Origin: Nelumbo lutea
Lineage: Eukaryota > Streptophyta > Magnoliopsida > Proteales > Nelumbonaceae
Length of the DNA stretch: 64,000 nt
Reading direction: 5' to 3'
Assembly: GCA_022828595.1 (NCBI GenBank)
Contig: JAKGHH010000003.1
Span: 55,603,759 to 55,667,758, forward strand
The notes under the pieces were generated by a model, which worked only from the letters and a program-made list of their open reading frames with translations, ran no database searches and was not told where the DNA came from. This document shows, piece by piece, positions 1 to 13,297 of this stretch. The position numbers were made by a program, and so were the translations under genes. Every line of letters begins with the position of its first letter. Positions within the stretch are counted from its first letter, which is position 1.

Positions 1-1007
1 AATGAGGTGAATTGCTAAAAATAATAATAATAATAATAAAAGATTGAAGTAGTTAAATAACAAATCATGTCTGCCAAAAGTAGAGGCATGAAAGCTAATC
101 TCCAGCCAAAAAGACTAGAACACCCTTGGATGAAATGATCAAAACACCCCTCCTAGAGCATGCAAATGGATGCCATCGTGTGGATACCATTTGCAAAAAA
201 GGAGAAGGCCTCTCACCTTAATGGCCTTTTGTTGTATAATATATATTTATTATTATATTATTATTATTTAATTATTAGTATATTTGATTTTTATTATTAA
301 TTTATGAATATTTTATTATTTTACTAATATCTTATTAATATTAAGGTTTGGGTTTTCTTTGCCAAAAGTTTTTCTACTTTTTGACATACAATAGAATGGG
401 AATCAGAATACTTTTCCAAGTAAACAAAATGGTTGTCCAATTTCAATTATGAGCACATATTCCAAGGAACCAAATGGACCCTTATTCAGGTCCAAACCTT
501 TGTGATGGGTCCATTCAAATTCTGAGAAAAAGCCTAAGCCAAGTGCACTCAAGTTGCATCGTTATAGTTGGGTGTTCATTCGTTCTAAACGTTGTTCTAC
601 GTACATCCATGTAGTGCACCTATGGTTGGAATTTCTACTAAGAGATAAGTCTAAATTTCATTGAGAACTTAAGCAGTATATACATTGGCACAGTGTAGCA
701 TAAGAACATGAGCAATCCAAGGGTGTGGGCCCATTATACAGACTATACCGGTCTTATAAGCACAAACTGCATGAACCAAGGCACGAGTCAATATGTTCTC
801 CCAAGAGGTGAACTTGAATTTGGCTAAAAAATGGAATAGAGGAGCCAAGTATCATAAAGGAGATTAAAAGTAGGAGAAAAAGTTGGAGAAACTAGCCTAG
901 AAATTTCCTAAATGCTCAATTTAGAGTTGGACTTGAGCATTACTACTACTTGGAGCTAACTACCTTTGACCGCTCCCAGACACGAAACCAATGCTTCCAC
1001 TAATTCA
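1..1007. other. Intergenic, no gene seen
   Basis: AT-rich sequence with a short (AAT)n run near the start (about 25-42) and no open frame resembling a protein. Bases 165-200 contain a small imperfect hairpin (GCAAATGG ... CCATTTGC). A second sequence resembling a MITE end (AACCAAATGGACCC) occurs near 468-481. I could not find its partner end. Confidence 0.6.
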
Positions 1008-1287
1008 GGCCATGTTTGGTTCGCAGGAATAGGGGTATGGAATTGGAATCGAAATGAGCTATTCCGATAACAACTATTTGGTTAGGCGAAATCAGAATCC
1101 CATTCCCATCCCTACTGAAATGGCATTCTCCCATTTGAGGGAATGGTCATTCCCTGCCCCTCGATCCCTTAGGAATGAAGTTTCGTTCCTGTTGATTCCA
1201 ATTCCCATTCCCATTCTTGTATGAACCAAACAGGCTATGGGAATGGACCATTCCGATCCCGATTCTGATTGTAAACCAAATGGACCC
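1008..1287. mobile_element. Tourist/PIF-like MITE (non-autonomous DNA transposon)
   Basis: The segment starts GGCCATGTTTGGTT and ends AACCAAATGGACCC, which are imperfect inverted copies of each other. It is flanked on both sides by TCA, a 3-bp duplication of the TNA type used by PIF/Harbinger elements. The interior is rich in GGAAT/ATTCC motifs read in both directions. A second inward end-like motif (GAACCAAACAGGCT, near 1229-1242) suggests an internal duplication or a nested relative. The open frame across it on the minus strand is low-complexity and is not a gene. The family assignment rests on end sequence and TSD only. Confidence 0.55.
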
Positions 1288-1899
1288 TCAGTTGAATTGC
1301 AATGAATAGATAAACCCTTCACTAACATGAGCTCCCTATCTTGATTTCTAATTATGCAAGCCATGCTATAACATCCAGAGGGGTGGTGAAGCTAGAATCC
1401 AAATTATTTACCTTTACCCACTCACTAGGTTGAGGAGACTAACCGAAGCTAGGAGGGTTGTGAGAGCAGCGCGACTTGCTTCTCATTGTGATATGGACAA
1501 GGAGAGCCCTGGTGCCATAGAAGACCTCCTCATTATGGGCCTTCCATAGCTACTAACAAAAGATAGCAAAAAGAGTAAAGTGCTTCTAGGGGTGATCCTT
1601 GAACAATGAAGGCATTTTAACCAATCTTCACATTAATCTACAAATAAAGGAGGGAACATTGACTTTAGATTATTAAAATTCCAAAGGAAAAATAATCCAA
1701 ACTTCTCTAATCAAATGGCAATGAGCAAAGATATACATGAGATCCTCCTTATATAGACTCACACTAAGGGTAGAAGGAACAAGGCATGCAACCCTTTCCA
1801 AATAATCTAAGATTACATGAAAGCACCCCTTTAGAGGCTCACCTTAAGAAATGATGAATCTTGAAGGGCAGTTTAATCCACCAAATTGACCTCCATAGA

Positions 1900-2560
1900 C
1901 CTTGTTTGCTTGAGTTTGATCAGCTATGATAGATTATTGCTAAAAGGGCATATGTCTTCCTCTAACTTCAATTATTCAAGATGGTATGTTGATTCAATAG
2001 TAAAATCATCATTTTAGAAGGGCCTCCAAATGACTCTATCTTCCTTGTCCATCAAACTGGAATTGCATCAATTATTTCCATTTCTGTGGGGGGGAAGAAA
2101 AGAATATGGAGGATCGAGAACTTCAAAGGGGTGGACATGGTATTATAAGATCTGCCACCTTGCATAAACTATAACTCAATGGAATGTAGCCTCCCAAGAG
2201 CAAAGGCACAAGCATTAGACCAAATATGAGTACTCCACCCAATGCTAACCTCCTAAAGGAACTGAGCATTCAAATCTCTATACTCCATATGCCAACAAAT
2301 GCTCCCTCGCCCCTATAAGTTCCCTAATATCAAGCACACCTCCAAAAAGAATGATCCATGGAATGAACAGTCTTCATGATAATCACCTAATGAGAGTTTT
2401 CTTGTTAAAGGAGCCTCCACATCACCTTTTCTAGCAAGGCCTAGTTCATACAATGGAGGTCTTTAAAGCCCAACCCATCGATGAATTTTGCATAGCATAT
2501 GGTCCTCCAACTAATCAAGTGGCAACATTTCTCAACTTTTTACCTCCAAACAAAAGATGA
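1900..2560 (-). pseudogene. Decayed L1-type LINE ORF2 fragment
   Basis: Translation of the minus strand around 2380-2540 gives a recognisable piece of the region after the reverse transcriptase palm in plant LINE ORF2: a GLGFKDLHCMN-x-ALLEKVMWRLL stretch, matching the family pattern GLGFRDLxxFNxALLxKxxWRLL. At least five stop codons interrupt it (amber stops after MN and SH, ochre after RLL). The reading weakens on either side, so the outer limits are estimates. No poly(A) tail or target duplication was found. It is an old non-functional remnant, unrelated by position to the LINE at 37-48 kb. Confidence 0.5.
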
Positions 2561-5500
2561 GCATCCAACCATTGATTCAATTGTAGAATGCTTTAGTAGT
2601 TTGTGTTGAAAAATATAAAAATCAAAAGGCAGAATGGAACTTATCACTGTCACTTTCCAAAACCAAATTGCGACAATGTTTCAGAACTGTTGTTGAGAAA
2701 CTAAGAATTATAGCCAGTAGGAGGGATGAGTTATGCCACTTTGTCACTCTCCGTAAAACCACATTTACCCCCTATGGTGTAGCTGTGTGAATGCAAATCG
2801 GTCACCAAGATAAAACAACATATAGGCTTCTAGTAGGCATGCACTCACTTACCAGACCTTCGCGAATCACCAAAGATAATGATCAAAGAAAACAAATGGA
2901 GAATAGATTGTGTTGTGTGTGTTCTATATCACTAGGTTGACCAACACTCTATTTATAGAGTGCTTTCAATCACCCAAATAGACAAAGAGATGTGTCTCTC
3001 TAGAACAAAGCACCAGTTCGAAGAAACACAAATAGAAGAGAAAGAAAACATTTAAGATTAAAATTAAATTTGAGTTCAAACATTTAAATTGGTTACAATA
3101 AACAATCAAACAAAAGGAGGATAGGATGTGGTGCGTATGTGCACTCGCATTTGTGTCCAGGGTCCAACCCAGCTCAACCCAACTTACCGCAAGCATGTCT
3201 GAAAAAGGTGTATTAATAAACATGAAATTAGAATTGGGTTACAAGAGTCAAGTGGTTTAAGTGTCCGACCATCTAGCTAATTGCTTAGTTCCTTTAAATG
3301 AAACATATAAAAAAGTAAAAAAAAAAACTATAAAAAATAATAAATGGTTCCAAGTTATCAATCTTGTAAATGGTATTCATCTATTGAAATTTAAATTTGA
3401 ATTCTATCTAATTAAAAGCTATTCGAATATCCTTGTTTATAATTTGGTTGATTATGAATTTACCCAATGTTTAGAGAACTAGAAAGGGGAAATGTTCATG
3501 GGTCAAAGGTTTAATCATGGTCAAATCAGAGGTTAAATAATAATGGCTTGGTATATATATAACATGAGTCACACAAGTACTATAAATAATATATTATAGA
3601 AATAATGCTATATTTGAATGTAGAGGATAGATGGCTAGTTCTTTGATTTTTAAAGCAATTAACTAGGGATGAAACCTCCTAACTTATTTTTTTTTAAATA
3701 CATGTGTATTAATGCAATATGTACAATAAAGATACATAAAGTGAACATAAAAAATGAAGTGGATTAATGATAACAAGATAATATACATTGAAAAAAAGGT
3801 CATGGATTCAAATTTTTCCATTTTCATTTTGAAAATTTCACACATTTGAAACCTAGGCAGTTTTAGGAAACTAGGACTAGTTCATTGGTTTCCTAATTAA
3901 AACAACTAGTCAGCTAGTTTTAGGCAGTCTTCTACCTAATCCAATTTCTAGGGTATGATCGAACCATATAAAGGCTTAGGTGATGATCCAAATGGCCCGA
4001 CCAACTGGTCAATTTCCTAATTAAACTCTAGACTTACCTTCACCTAATCCAATATAATTCAATCCCATTCAATTTAAATGTAAATGCTTGTATGTACTTG
4101 TGGCTATTTGACCTAAGCTTAGAGCCTAAGAGAAAATGATAGAGTTGCCTCCTAAACTTTTAGACAATGAATCTAGGAAAATGTAGGATTTTGCAAGAAA
4201 ATGGATTTTTCTTGATAACTTGTTGCCAAGTTATGGTGTAAGAAGGTGTTAGACACCCCCACACTTTACCAATAAAATTGGCCTCTACTTTACCAACATT
4301 CCAAAAAAATCTAACAAATTTGGTCTTTTTATAAGAGAAACAAACATTGAGGATAGAGTGTCTAAATAAACACAAGAGCTAAGTTAAAATATAAACAAAG
4401 GATGATGAGAGATGATGGGAGCACACAAGAAGGAAATTAAGTGGACTTGCAAAAGGAAGGCATACTTGGGATGTACGTGAGAGAAAATGATGACATGCCC
4501 CATACTGTTATGTTCATAAACCTTTGATTTGCTAGAGATTGGTTTGATTTTTTTTACCCTAATTGCTGGAATAATTGCTTATTCCTTTGATGTGCTTGAA
4601 GTCTCTAGCTATTTCTCTTTACTCTATGATCTGGGACGTCTTGGGAAGCCAATGATGCTAGGTATGTAATCCAATGGTGTAGGGGGTTGTTGTTTGGTTG
4701 TAGGGAATTCCATGTCTTCTTTTTTCATGAATGTAGCCATGACCTAATTCTCTTTACTCGAGGATTAGGGCAAGGGCATGTTTTGAAAATTTAACTCATT
4801 GAAATAGTAAGGAGCTCATCGAAAAAACAATTATGAGCATGCTTTGAAAACTTAATAAACAATAGACACTTTTGCCATCAAATAACAAATTTGAGATTGC
4901 AAAAGAATTTAATTGTCACATGAAACCACATGCAAATGGCCTAAAACATTTCACTAAAGGAGGGCCTATTTATGTTAAGTGGGGTCACTCAAAAAGATAC
5001 ATTTAAGTAATTTCCATAGGGCATATTAAGTATTTGTTAGATATCAAGGAATATTTAAATAATTTAAAAAAGCAAAACTCCCCTCTTTCTCTTTGCCCCT
5101 TCCTCCTTCAGCTTTTTTTCTACCACCACTATTATTTCTTTTCCTACGAATTATGCAACCACTACTTTTATTTCTACCATTGATTATACAATTACGCTAC
5201 CACTAGCGTGTCTTCACAAACCACCATTGCTCATTTTTTTCTTTTCTTTTGCTAATGAAATAAGTTCAAAATGAGCTGAAGGAATACCATAAAAGTTAAT
5301 AAGTTGTCATCTCCTCAAACACATAAGTACAAGTTTTAAAATATTTTGTTTCATCCTAAAGTAAAAAAGAAAAACTTTTTAAATTCATCACTTGACTTGT
5401 TTCTCTAAACTTAAGGGACTAAAACCTATAATAAATATATATATTCCATGGGATAAATGGGCATTAACATATAAAGTAAAAAGATCTCATGCATAAGAAA

Positions 5501-6002
5501 AAGATATAAAGACCTAAGTGGGTCAAAGTTAAATGTGTTTTTTAATTTTGATTTCTTGGGTATTCAAGATAATCATTTTGTTTAATCTAAGAATGTTGGA
5601 ACTCCTTTTTTTTTATATAAAACAATTTATTACTAAGAAATTATAAAGCTTATTCTCTTTTTATTTTGTCATGATTGTAAAACTTATATGAATCCAAATA
5701 TGTTGCAAATAAAAGTTTGTGACATAAACATTGGAGTATTCACTCTCGATTAATTACATAGCCAAATTCACATGTTCGTATTCATAATAGGTCTTGTATC
5801 ATATTAAAGACCTTGATTAGGTTTGATGTGTACTATTTGATACAAAATGAGCCATGAGACTCTCATTTTCATATATACATTAATTATAAGACATATTTAT
5901 CATAAAATTGCTCTATATGTATATATATGATGTTTATATTAAGTTATATTATATTATACTACTGTTAAAAGTATTAATAAAAATGTAAAACTTTTTTTAA
6001 CT
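2561..6002. other. Intergenic, no gene seen
   Basis: No frame longer than about 85 codons resembles a protein. On the minus strand near 2945-2965 there is a TATA-like CTCTATAAATAGAG motif, compatible with an old LTR promoter in reverse orientation. I could not define LTR ends. The remainder is AT-rich, with poly(A)/poly(T) tracts. Confidence 0.5.
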
Positions 6003-8180
6003 AAAATACCCCTATTTTTGAATTTGGTATATCTTATTGTAATTCTTTTAGTGCAAGAAAAAAAACAATTTGAAACTATTATTTTTTACCTCACTCTTTT
6101 TTTTCTCATTAAGTCTTATATTTGATGTATTAATTCTCACTCTCTCTATTTCTTGAATCCTATTTTTCTTAACAATAAATTTTATTAATTAAATCTATAG
6201 TTAATACTTTTAATAATATAAACCCATGTTTTTTAAAACCAATATAAAAATAAAACTATTCTTTTATCCTAATGGTGGGAAAGCAATTTAACCATCTATG
6301 GATTACAATTGGTCGATCCATGATATCATTGTTAAATAATCTATATTATTATAAAAAATGTGAATAATCCCCCATGGTTTCTAGATTTGTTTTATTATAA
6401 TACCCATATTTTTTTTAATTTGGTCACTCTCTATTGTGATGGTTAAAATTGTAATTTGGATATTATTTTTAATGCATTTCGTTTCTCATTCATCATTTTA
6501 TTTCACATTAAAACATTAACTCCCATTCTCTCTCATTGAATCCTCTAGTTAAAGAATTTTTGTCTATCATCATTAAATTTTACTAATTAAATTCACGAAC
6601 ACTGATATTAATAGTATAAAACTTATATTTTTAAATTCAACTAAGAACTAAATTGATTTTTCTAAATGGCAGGTAAATAGTTCTATCATTTATATTAAAT
6701 AGGTGAATCCATGATGCCATAATTAAATACTAAAATTTTCAAAAGATATAAAAAGATAAATAAGATATTAAAAATTTTTAGGCATATCTCTAATATTATA
6801 TATTTGCCATATTAAGCAAACATAGGTATGATAAATAAAAAATAATTTTATAAATGATAAAAATGAATTAAAAAAAAATCTATAAATGAAATATTTTTCC
6901 TCCTTAAGTGGTGGGTTAATGGTTTAACTATTTGGGTAAAATTTATAAAAAATAAATAAAATAGAAAATTTTAAACACATCTCTAATATTATATATTAGT
7001 TCATATTGGAAAATGTAAGTGTGATTAATAAGAATTATTTTTATTATTGATGTAAAGAAATACAATATTTAAAGGGAAAATTTCATATTAGTACCTATAT
7101 TTTTATCATAATCTAACTTTGGTCATTGAACTTTAAAACGTGCAAATCCAGTACATAAACTTCCAAAACGTGCCAATTTACCACCTATTGTTAGTATTTT
7201 GCATTGAGATTGAATATCAAAACTACCATTTAAAAAAATATTGTTCATCATCTTTTACATTGAGATTGAATAAAGAGGTTAATGTACAATTGCATTAAGT
7301 AATATGTGAATCTACAAAAAATCAAATACATACTTTAATACAAAATTCATCATTAAAATAATATTTTTTGACACAAATAAGATAACAACCAAAGGGTATT
7401 TGTATCTTTTCACATGTCACTTAATGGTTGGTTAATGATAAGTACTAAATTGACACGTTTTGAAAGTTTAGGTACTAGATTAGCACGATTTAACCAAAGT
7501 AAAACTAAGCCCAAAGTACATGGGAGAAATATACAAATTTCTCAAATTTAAAAATCAAACAGATCAACCAATATTATTATAAAATTATATTTATTAATAG
7601 TGGGAATGGAATAAAATAAATTAAAATAATGTCAAAAGAAAATTCTTTTCTATTTGTTCAATAGTTTAAGAATTCAATAGTTTAGGTTAATCTATAATCT
7701 AACAATTAAATAATAAATAAATAGATAGAAATACTAAAAGCTATATAAAAAATAAAAAAGATTATTGAAAAAATACAAGACAAACCTTATATTATACATT
7801 CATCATATCATACAAAAAAAATGAGTCATAATTAAATGTTTAAAATTTAAAATGAAATTGAAATATAAAATATTATAAAATAAATAACAAAACTAGACAA
7901 GTTTATTATTATTACTATTTAATCACATGAAAGAAAAATAAATGAAGCAAAGAATAAATGTTTTATTTCAAAATTGAATTGTTATTTGCTTGATGGTGGG
8001 TCAATATTTCAACTTTTTTTTATCCAATGCGTCATTATTTTATGTCATAATTCAATAATATAAATTAAGAAAAAATACAACAAATTATGAAAATATAAAA
8101 ATTTATAGAATCACTTGAGCATTTTTTTAATATTATATATTTATCATATTAAATAAAAATAAGTGTGCTAGAAAATTAAA
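6003..8180. repeat. Degenerate repeat family, unit about 350-430 bp
   Basis: Two adjacent diverged copies can be aligned by eye. Copy A (6003-6360) and copy B (6395-6760) share in the same order: a block starting AATACCC-ATTTTT-AATTTGGT, a CTCTCTCAT/TTGAATCCT block, a TTTACTAATTAAAT block, and an ending TCCATGATGCCAT-AATTAAAT-like block. Partial copies of the 3' part (TAATATTATATATT preceded by a GGTGGGT motif) occur near 6780-6820, 6910-7010 and 7990-8160. A MULE-type MITE has inserted between the later copies (7074-7543). The repeat type is unknown. Confidence 0.45.
7074..7543. mobile_element. MULE-type MITE, long terminal inverted repeats (copy 1)
   Basis: The element begins GGGAAAATTTC and ends GAGAAATTTG when read from the other strand. 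Its arms are inverted copies for more than 100 bp. Shared blocks include AACTTTCAAAACGTG, CCCAAAGTACATG and a segment resembling the arms of copy 2 at 13298-13785. Flanks are ATATTTAAA (7065-7073) and AAATTTAAA (7544-7552), an 8/9 match to a 9-bp target duplication as made by Mutator-like elements. It has no coding capacity. The higher divergence of arms and TSD suggests it is older than copy 2. Confidence 0.75.
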
Positions 8181-8860
8181 AACACATTATTACCTTCATT
8201 GTCATTTAAAATTTTTCACGTGCAAAGTATGTGCAAATTTGATATTGTATATAATGTAGATACTTGAATTAAGTTTTGTGCAAATAATAAAAGTTAAATC
8301 CACATATTATATATGACATATACGGTTAATATTTACGTGTGTATATGCATAGCGTGCTTTTACAGTAGTGTATATGCGCATGTACATGCTTTTAACAAGT
8401 GAAGAAAAATATAAAACATAATAATACATAAATGATGCATATTATCTATTGCTTTATGCATTTGATTTGCTCTCTATAGAAGACCCACCTGTTTGTTTTT
8501 TATCTAATAGTTTTCGTGATAAAACTCAACATAATGAAAAATAAAGTCATTGTTTAATAATCTTTCCATCTTAACACAGTTTTTCAAACCCTAGCATCTA
8601 AAATATTTGAGAAATAGAATTCAAGAACTAGTGATTCTATAATTTTGACCTACATGTGTAATTAAGGCATATAGAGAATCTTTATAAAAATTGCATCATG
8701 GTAAAGATCGCACGTTGTGTGCAGTGAATTATTTATATTTTTTGACTGAAAATATATAGTTGTATATATATTCTTTTGTTTATCTTATTGGTTTTTTAAC
8801 ATTCTTTTATTAATTTTATTTCACTAACAAGTGGTTTATATATCTAATATATATATATAT

Positions 8861-9053
8861 ATTCAGACACATGGCTCTCCTCCATTGAGACACCTGCACT
8901 TTCAAACTCTTAAACAAATTAGACAAGTATCTTATTCTGATTAGTTGTCTTCCAATAATAAAAACCATTAACATGCATACTTGAGCCTTCACAATTCAGT
9001 GTGGTGTGAATTGAGAAATTCTTAATCTCAATCTTTCTTAAAAAAAAAAAGAA
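8861..9053. repeat. Dispersed repeat, copy 1 (related to 11158-11412)
   Basis: Shares with 11158-11412 an ordered series of blocks: CCTCCATT-AGACAC, CTTCAAA-TCTTAAACAAA, TGATTAGT, CCATTAACATGCA and a terminal CTCAATC-TTTC followed by an A-tract. The element class is not established. Confidence 0.45.
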
Positions 9054-9889
9054 AAGTAAAGAATTAATGATAGAATTTCAGAAAATAGACATGAAATAGC
9101 AATCAATATATAAATTAATCAACACATAGCTCTACAACTGAAAGAAATATACTCACAGAAGCTCAGTTAACTCTCATTCGATTAATGCATCATTTCCCAA
9201 TAATCCATGTTTCTTCCTCATTTAGATGTCATATAACTGAATTTTGAATATTTCTTTACATTAATATTAGTCTTCAACTCCCGAACTATGTCTGCAACTC
9301 ATAAAAACTTGCAATCTTAGAGACACTAATTGTATTAGGTTAGTTAATTTGTTAACATGCTTTGTATTTTATTAATGTTCGAAAAGTTAGTTGACGATTA
9401 ATGTTTTCTTTGTTTAATTTATATTCAAGACTTATGCTATGCATTTTTTGTTTTGGTGTTCGTTGCTATTTAAATTTTCATGTTGTTTAGAAACCACCAG
9501 CAACGTAGTGCTTTCTCCTCCAACATTAATAAAAACCATGATGTTTAATTTTTTTTAGCTCTACTATAATGTCCGCTAAAAGTAATATTTCCATATTACT
9601 GAAAAATAATATTTTTCTATTTTTTTTCTTCCTTTTATTATATCTTTTGTTTTTTGTTTTTACTTTTTACATGTTTTTATGTTCAAATGGGTGGTAAATC
9701 ACCAATATTTGGATTGTAGATGTAATCTGTAGTGTCCTTTGTGTTCGTCACTCTTAACAAGCAAACAATTTTATTTTCGGGTAAAGAAGGCGAAGGTTTA
9801 TGCGTAATCGAGTCGGGTCATTAATTGCTTATAATTTGACTGCTTTAAAAAATGGTTCAGATCGGTTCATTAATTGAGTTGCAAACCTA

Positions 9890-10350
9890 TTTTAAATCAT
9901 TTAAATTCAAACCGGTTTCTTTAATTAGGGTTGTTATTAATTTGACATAATTAATTATTGTTAATTACTAAACTAATATTAATTCATTCTTTCTAATTAA
10001 TTACCCATTTAATTCATTTAAAATCAAACCAGTTTCCTTAATTAGGGTTGTTATTAATTCAACATAATTAATTACTATTAATTACTAAATTAATACTTAT
10101 TTATGCTTTCTAATTAATTACCTGATTTAATTCATTTAAAGTCAAATCAGTTTCTTTAATTAGGGTTATTACTAATTCGACATAGTTAATTACTAAAATA
10201 ATAGTAATTAATGCTTTCTGATTAATTACCCAGTTTAATTCATTTAAAAGCAAGTCGATTTCTTTAATTAGGGTTGTTATTAATTCAACATAATTAATTA
10301 TTATTAATTACTAAACTAATACAAATTAATGCTTTCTAATTAATTAATTT
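9890..10350. repeat. Tandem repeat, four copies of a 108-118 bp unit
   Basis: The marker ATTAGGGTTGTTATTAATT recurs with its block at 9924, 10041, 10159 and 10267, giving periods of 117, 118 and 108 bp. Each unit continues with a CATAATTAATTA block, a TTAATTACTAAA block and a TTCTAATTAATTACC block. The copies are diverged but colinear. No open frame runs through it. Confidence 0.8.
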
Positions 10351-11043
10351 TGTCTATTAATTACTAATAATAATTACTCATTGAATTAATTACTGATAAT
10401 AACTTCTTATAATAAATATTGCTAATACTTAATTGCTGATATAAATTATTTACTAATAATTTATTACTAGTAATATTGCTAAATATTATTTCAGAATGAT
10501 AATTAATTAATTATAATTAATATTGATCTTCATAAAGGTACACAATATTTTGTAAATAACCATTTTAATTTATATTTACTCATTTTATATATTTTTAAAT
10601 AAATATTTAATGTTAATTATTTATATTATAATTATTATCACAAATTATAATTGACATTTGGATGAAATAATTAATTATATTATTATTATCAGTAATTATA
10701 ATTAATTATTATTACAAATAATTATTTTTTTTTATAATTAATTTCATATAATAATGATAATTATTACTTCAGAATTTTAATTAATTAATGATAATTAATA
10801 AGTATTTGTATAATTTTAATTATTAATTATGATTTAATCATTTTACATTTATAGTAATTCATATTAATCTAAATGTAATTTTATATTTAGTGTTAATTAT
10901 TATTATTATTATTATTACTATTATTATTCTTCAGTCAATATTTCATTTAGTGAAAGTTATATTATAAAACTTTGAATTCTTAATTTTTGTTAAAGTAAAA
11001 GAATTATTAGAACAATTATTTTTTCATAAATTAACAATTATTT

Positions 11044-11098
<55 letters not shown>

Positions 11099-11157
11099 TT
11101 AATAGCAAAGTTTAATTACTTACAAGTCTAATATATATATTATTGGGAAGGTTTTCA
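10351..11157. repeat. AT-rich low-complexity DNA with an (AAT)n microsatellite
   Basis: Almost pure A/T with repeated TTAATTA words and an uninterrupted AAT/ATA trinucleotide array at 11049-11098. No gene is seen. Confidence 0.75.
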
Positions 11158-11412
11158 GGCCAAAGTCTCCCCTAGTTTGACATGTGGCCCACCTCCATTC
11201 AGACACTTGTCCTTCCAAATTTTTAAACAAAATCGACACATGTCAAATTATGATTAGTGGTAGTTTAAGAACATAATTCAATAGACACGTGTCAAATTTT
11301 GATTAGTGGTAGTTCAATCACAAAGCCCATTAACATGCAGAGTCGAGTCCACCACCATGCAGAGTCGTGAGAAGTGGGAAGCTCCCACTCTCAATCCTTT
11401 CCTAAAAAAAAA
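11158..11412. repeat. Dispersed repeat, copy 2, with internal duplication and G-box palindrome
   Basis: Better-preserved relative of 8861-9053. It contains an internal tandem duplication of about 56 bp (GACACATGTCAAATTATGAT and GACACGTGTCAAATTTTGAT), the second copy forming a perfect GACACGTGTC palindrome with a G-box core. Near its right end GTGGGA-AGC-TCCCAC can form a hairpin, followed 11 bases later by CCTAA and an A-tract. Helitron-like ends are a possibility but a 5' TC end and A/T insertion site were not found. Confidence 0.45.
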
Positions 11413-12237
11413 GGAAACTGTGATTAATGTAGGAGACATTAATTTGTGAGGAACATTTTGTAGAAGATGTTTGGGCTTCCAGATGCATCTATCGCAAGCA
11501 TTATTAGAACTTTAAACAACTTTCCCTCTTTCTTTCGATCTTTACTCCAAATTTTTTCTCTCTTTTGTTACTCTCAAGAGACATTTCAAGCTAAGATAGT
11601 TGCACAGACAGAGATTCCTCTTTCTTACTTTCCTCCAGTCTTTACTCCAAACTCTTTCCTCATTTCTTCTCTCTTTGACAATACAGAAGATGTTTCGAGC
11701 TAAGATAGTTGTATAGACATAGATTGTTCCAAATTATTCTAAATGTGAGATGGTTTCAAATGCCTTTTTTTGGGTTCAAAGTTGATTTTCAAACAAACTT
11801 TTTTTTTTTTTTTGCAAAGTTCGTTTCAGATTCAGAGTTTTTCTTCATTGGCTGCAGAATCAGAGTTTCTTTTTGTTGGCGATTTGACTCTCTTTGTTGG
11901 AGACGTTTAAATGATTTTTGCTTGGTCCAAGCCAGTTCAGGCATTAAACTTACAGCAACAATAAACCAAAGACGATTTCTAGAAAATATATGTTTTTTTT
12001 TTTGTTCTGAAATCGATGTAATAATGGATTTAACATCCAACCTAACTCACTAGAGGCCTAAAATCCACAAAAAAAGAGAAACAAAAGTGGAAAAAACATA
12101 AAAATTAAGCTGGGTCGGTGCATGACCCGTTTTAACTTGCGAGTAAAGAAGATGATAATATCGGGTCACACGCGACCCATTTGCAAAAATCCATTGGGAT
12201 CTTATATGTTCAACCCGTGTATCACACGGATGGATTT

Positions 12238-12329
12238 ATAATAATAATAACAATAACAATAATAATGATAATAATAATAATAATAATAATAAAGATAATA
12301 ATAATAATAATAACAATAATAATAATAAA
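12238..12329. repeat. (AAT)n microsatellite, interrupted
   Basis: About 90 bp of AAT/ATA trinucleotides interrupted by AAC and GAT units. The isoleucine-rich open frame across it is a by-product and not a gene. A (TA)n run follows near 12803-12826. Confidence 0.9.
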
Positions 12330-13297
12330 TAGTATTTTAAAAATTATAGTATTTTTAATAAATATAGTATCTTATTAATTAACAATATTCTCAATAAATA
12401 TAATATTTTAATTAACTATATTTTTTAATAATTAATAATATTTATTAAAAATTAGTATTAATTTTTAGAAATTAACAATATTTTGATAATTACAGTAATT
12501 AGTTTTTGTAATTACCGTAATTTAATAAATTACTATAAATACATTAAAAATTATATATTTATTAATTAATAGTATTTTTAATAATTAAATATTTTTAAAT
12601 AATTAACAATATTTATTAAAAAATATATTTTTTAATAGTGCATCATACAGTCTAATATATTTATTAATTAAATTACAATAATTAATAGTGCATCATACGT
12701 CAATTAACTGTAATTGTTTTTTAATAGATACATTATTTTTGAAAAAAATATATTTATAAAACTGTAACTAAATGATTTTTAACAGTAATTAATTAACACT
12801 AATATATATATATATATATATATATTTATCTATATCTATATCTAAAATTGTAACTAAATGATTTTTAACGATAATTAACAATAATTAATTAACACTAATC
12901 TAAAGATCCCTTCATTTTGCATTCACTAGTTTGGAGTGTTAGGGAAGAAGAAAATTTTGAAGAGAATGATCATTGAATGGTGCCACATGTGATTTTTGAG
13001 GAAGAACAATGAATTATTCACACACACATACAATAACACATTTATAGTAAGATTTTGTTTCGCCAAACGGGAAAACAACCCTTTCAATTTAATAGACTTT
13101 TAAACATATTTGTCATGTCTATATTGTAATTGTTTTAACCAAAATAAACTTTAGATTAATATTCTTTTCAAGCTTCATTATATATTCAAAAGCATTTGCA
13201 TTTATTTATTTTTTTTCAAAATTTTTTCACATTTTGCATAATAAATGCACATGTTGCCACCCAAAATAAATTTCCTAATAACTTATCTTTAAATATA

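Noticed and set aside
11158..11412. Definite Helitron call
   Set aside because: A hairpin and CCTAA are present near the right end, but no 5' TC terminus and no insertion between A and T could be shown. Kept only as a possibility.
12181..12378. 65-codon Ile-rich frame
   Set aside because: Pure translation of the (AAT)n microsatellite.
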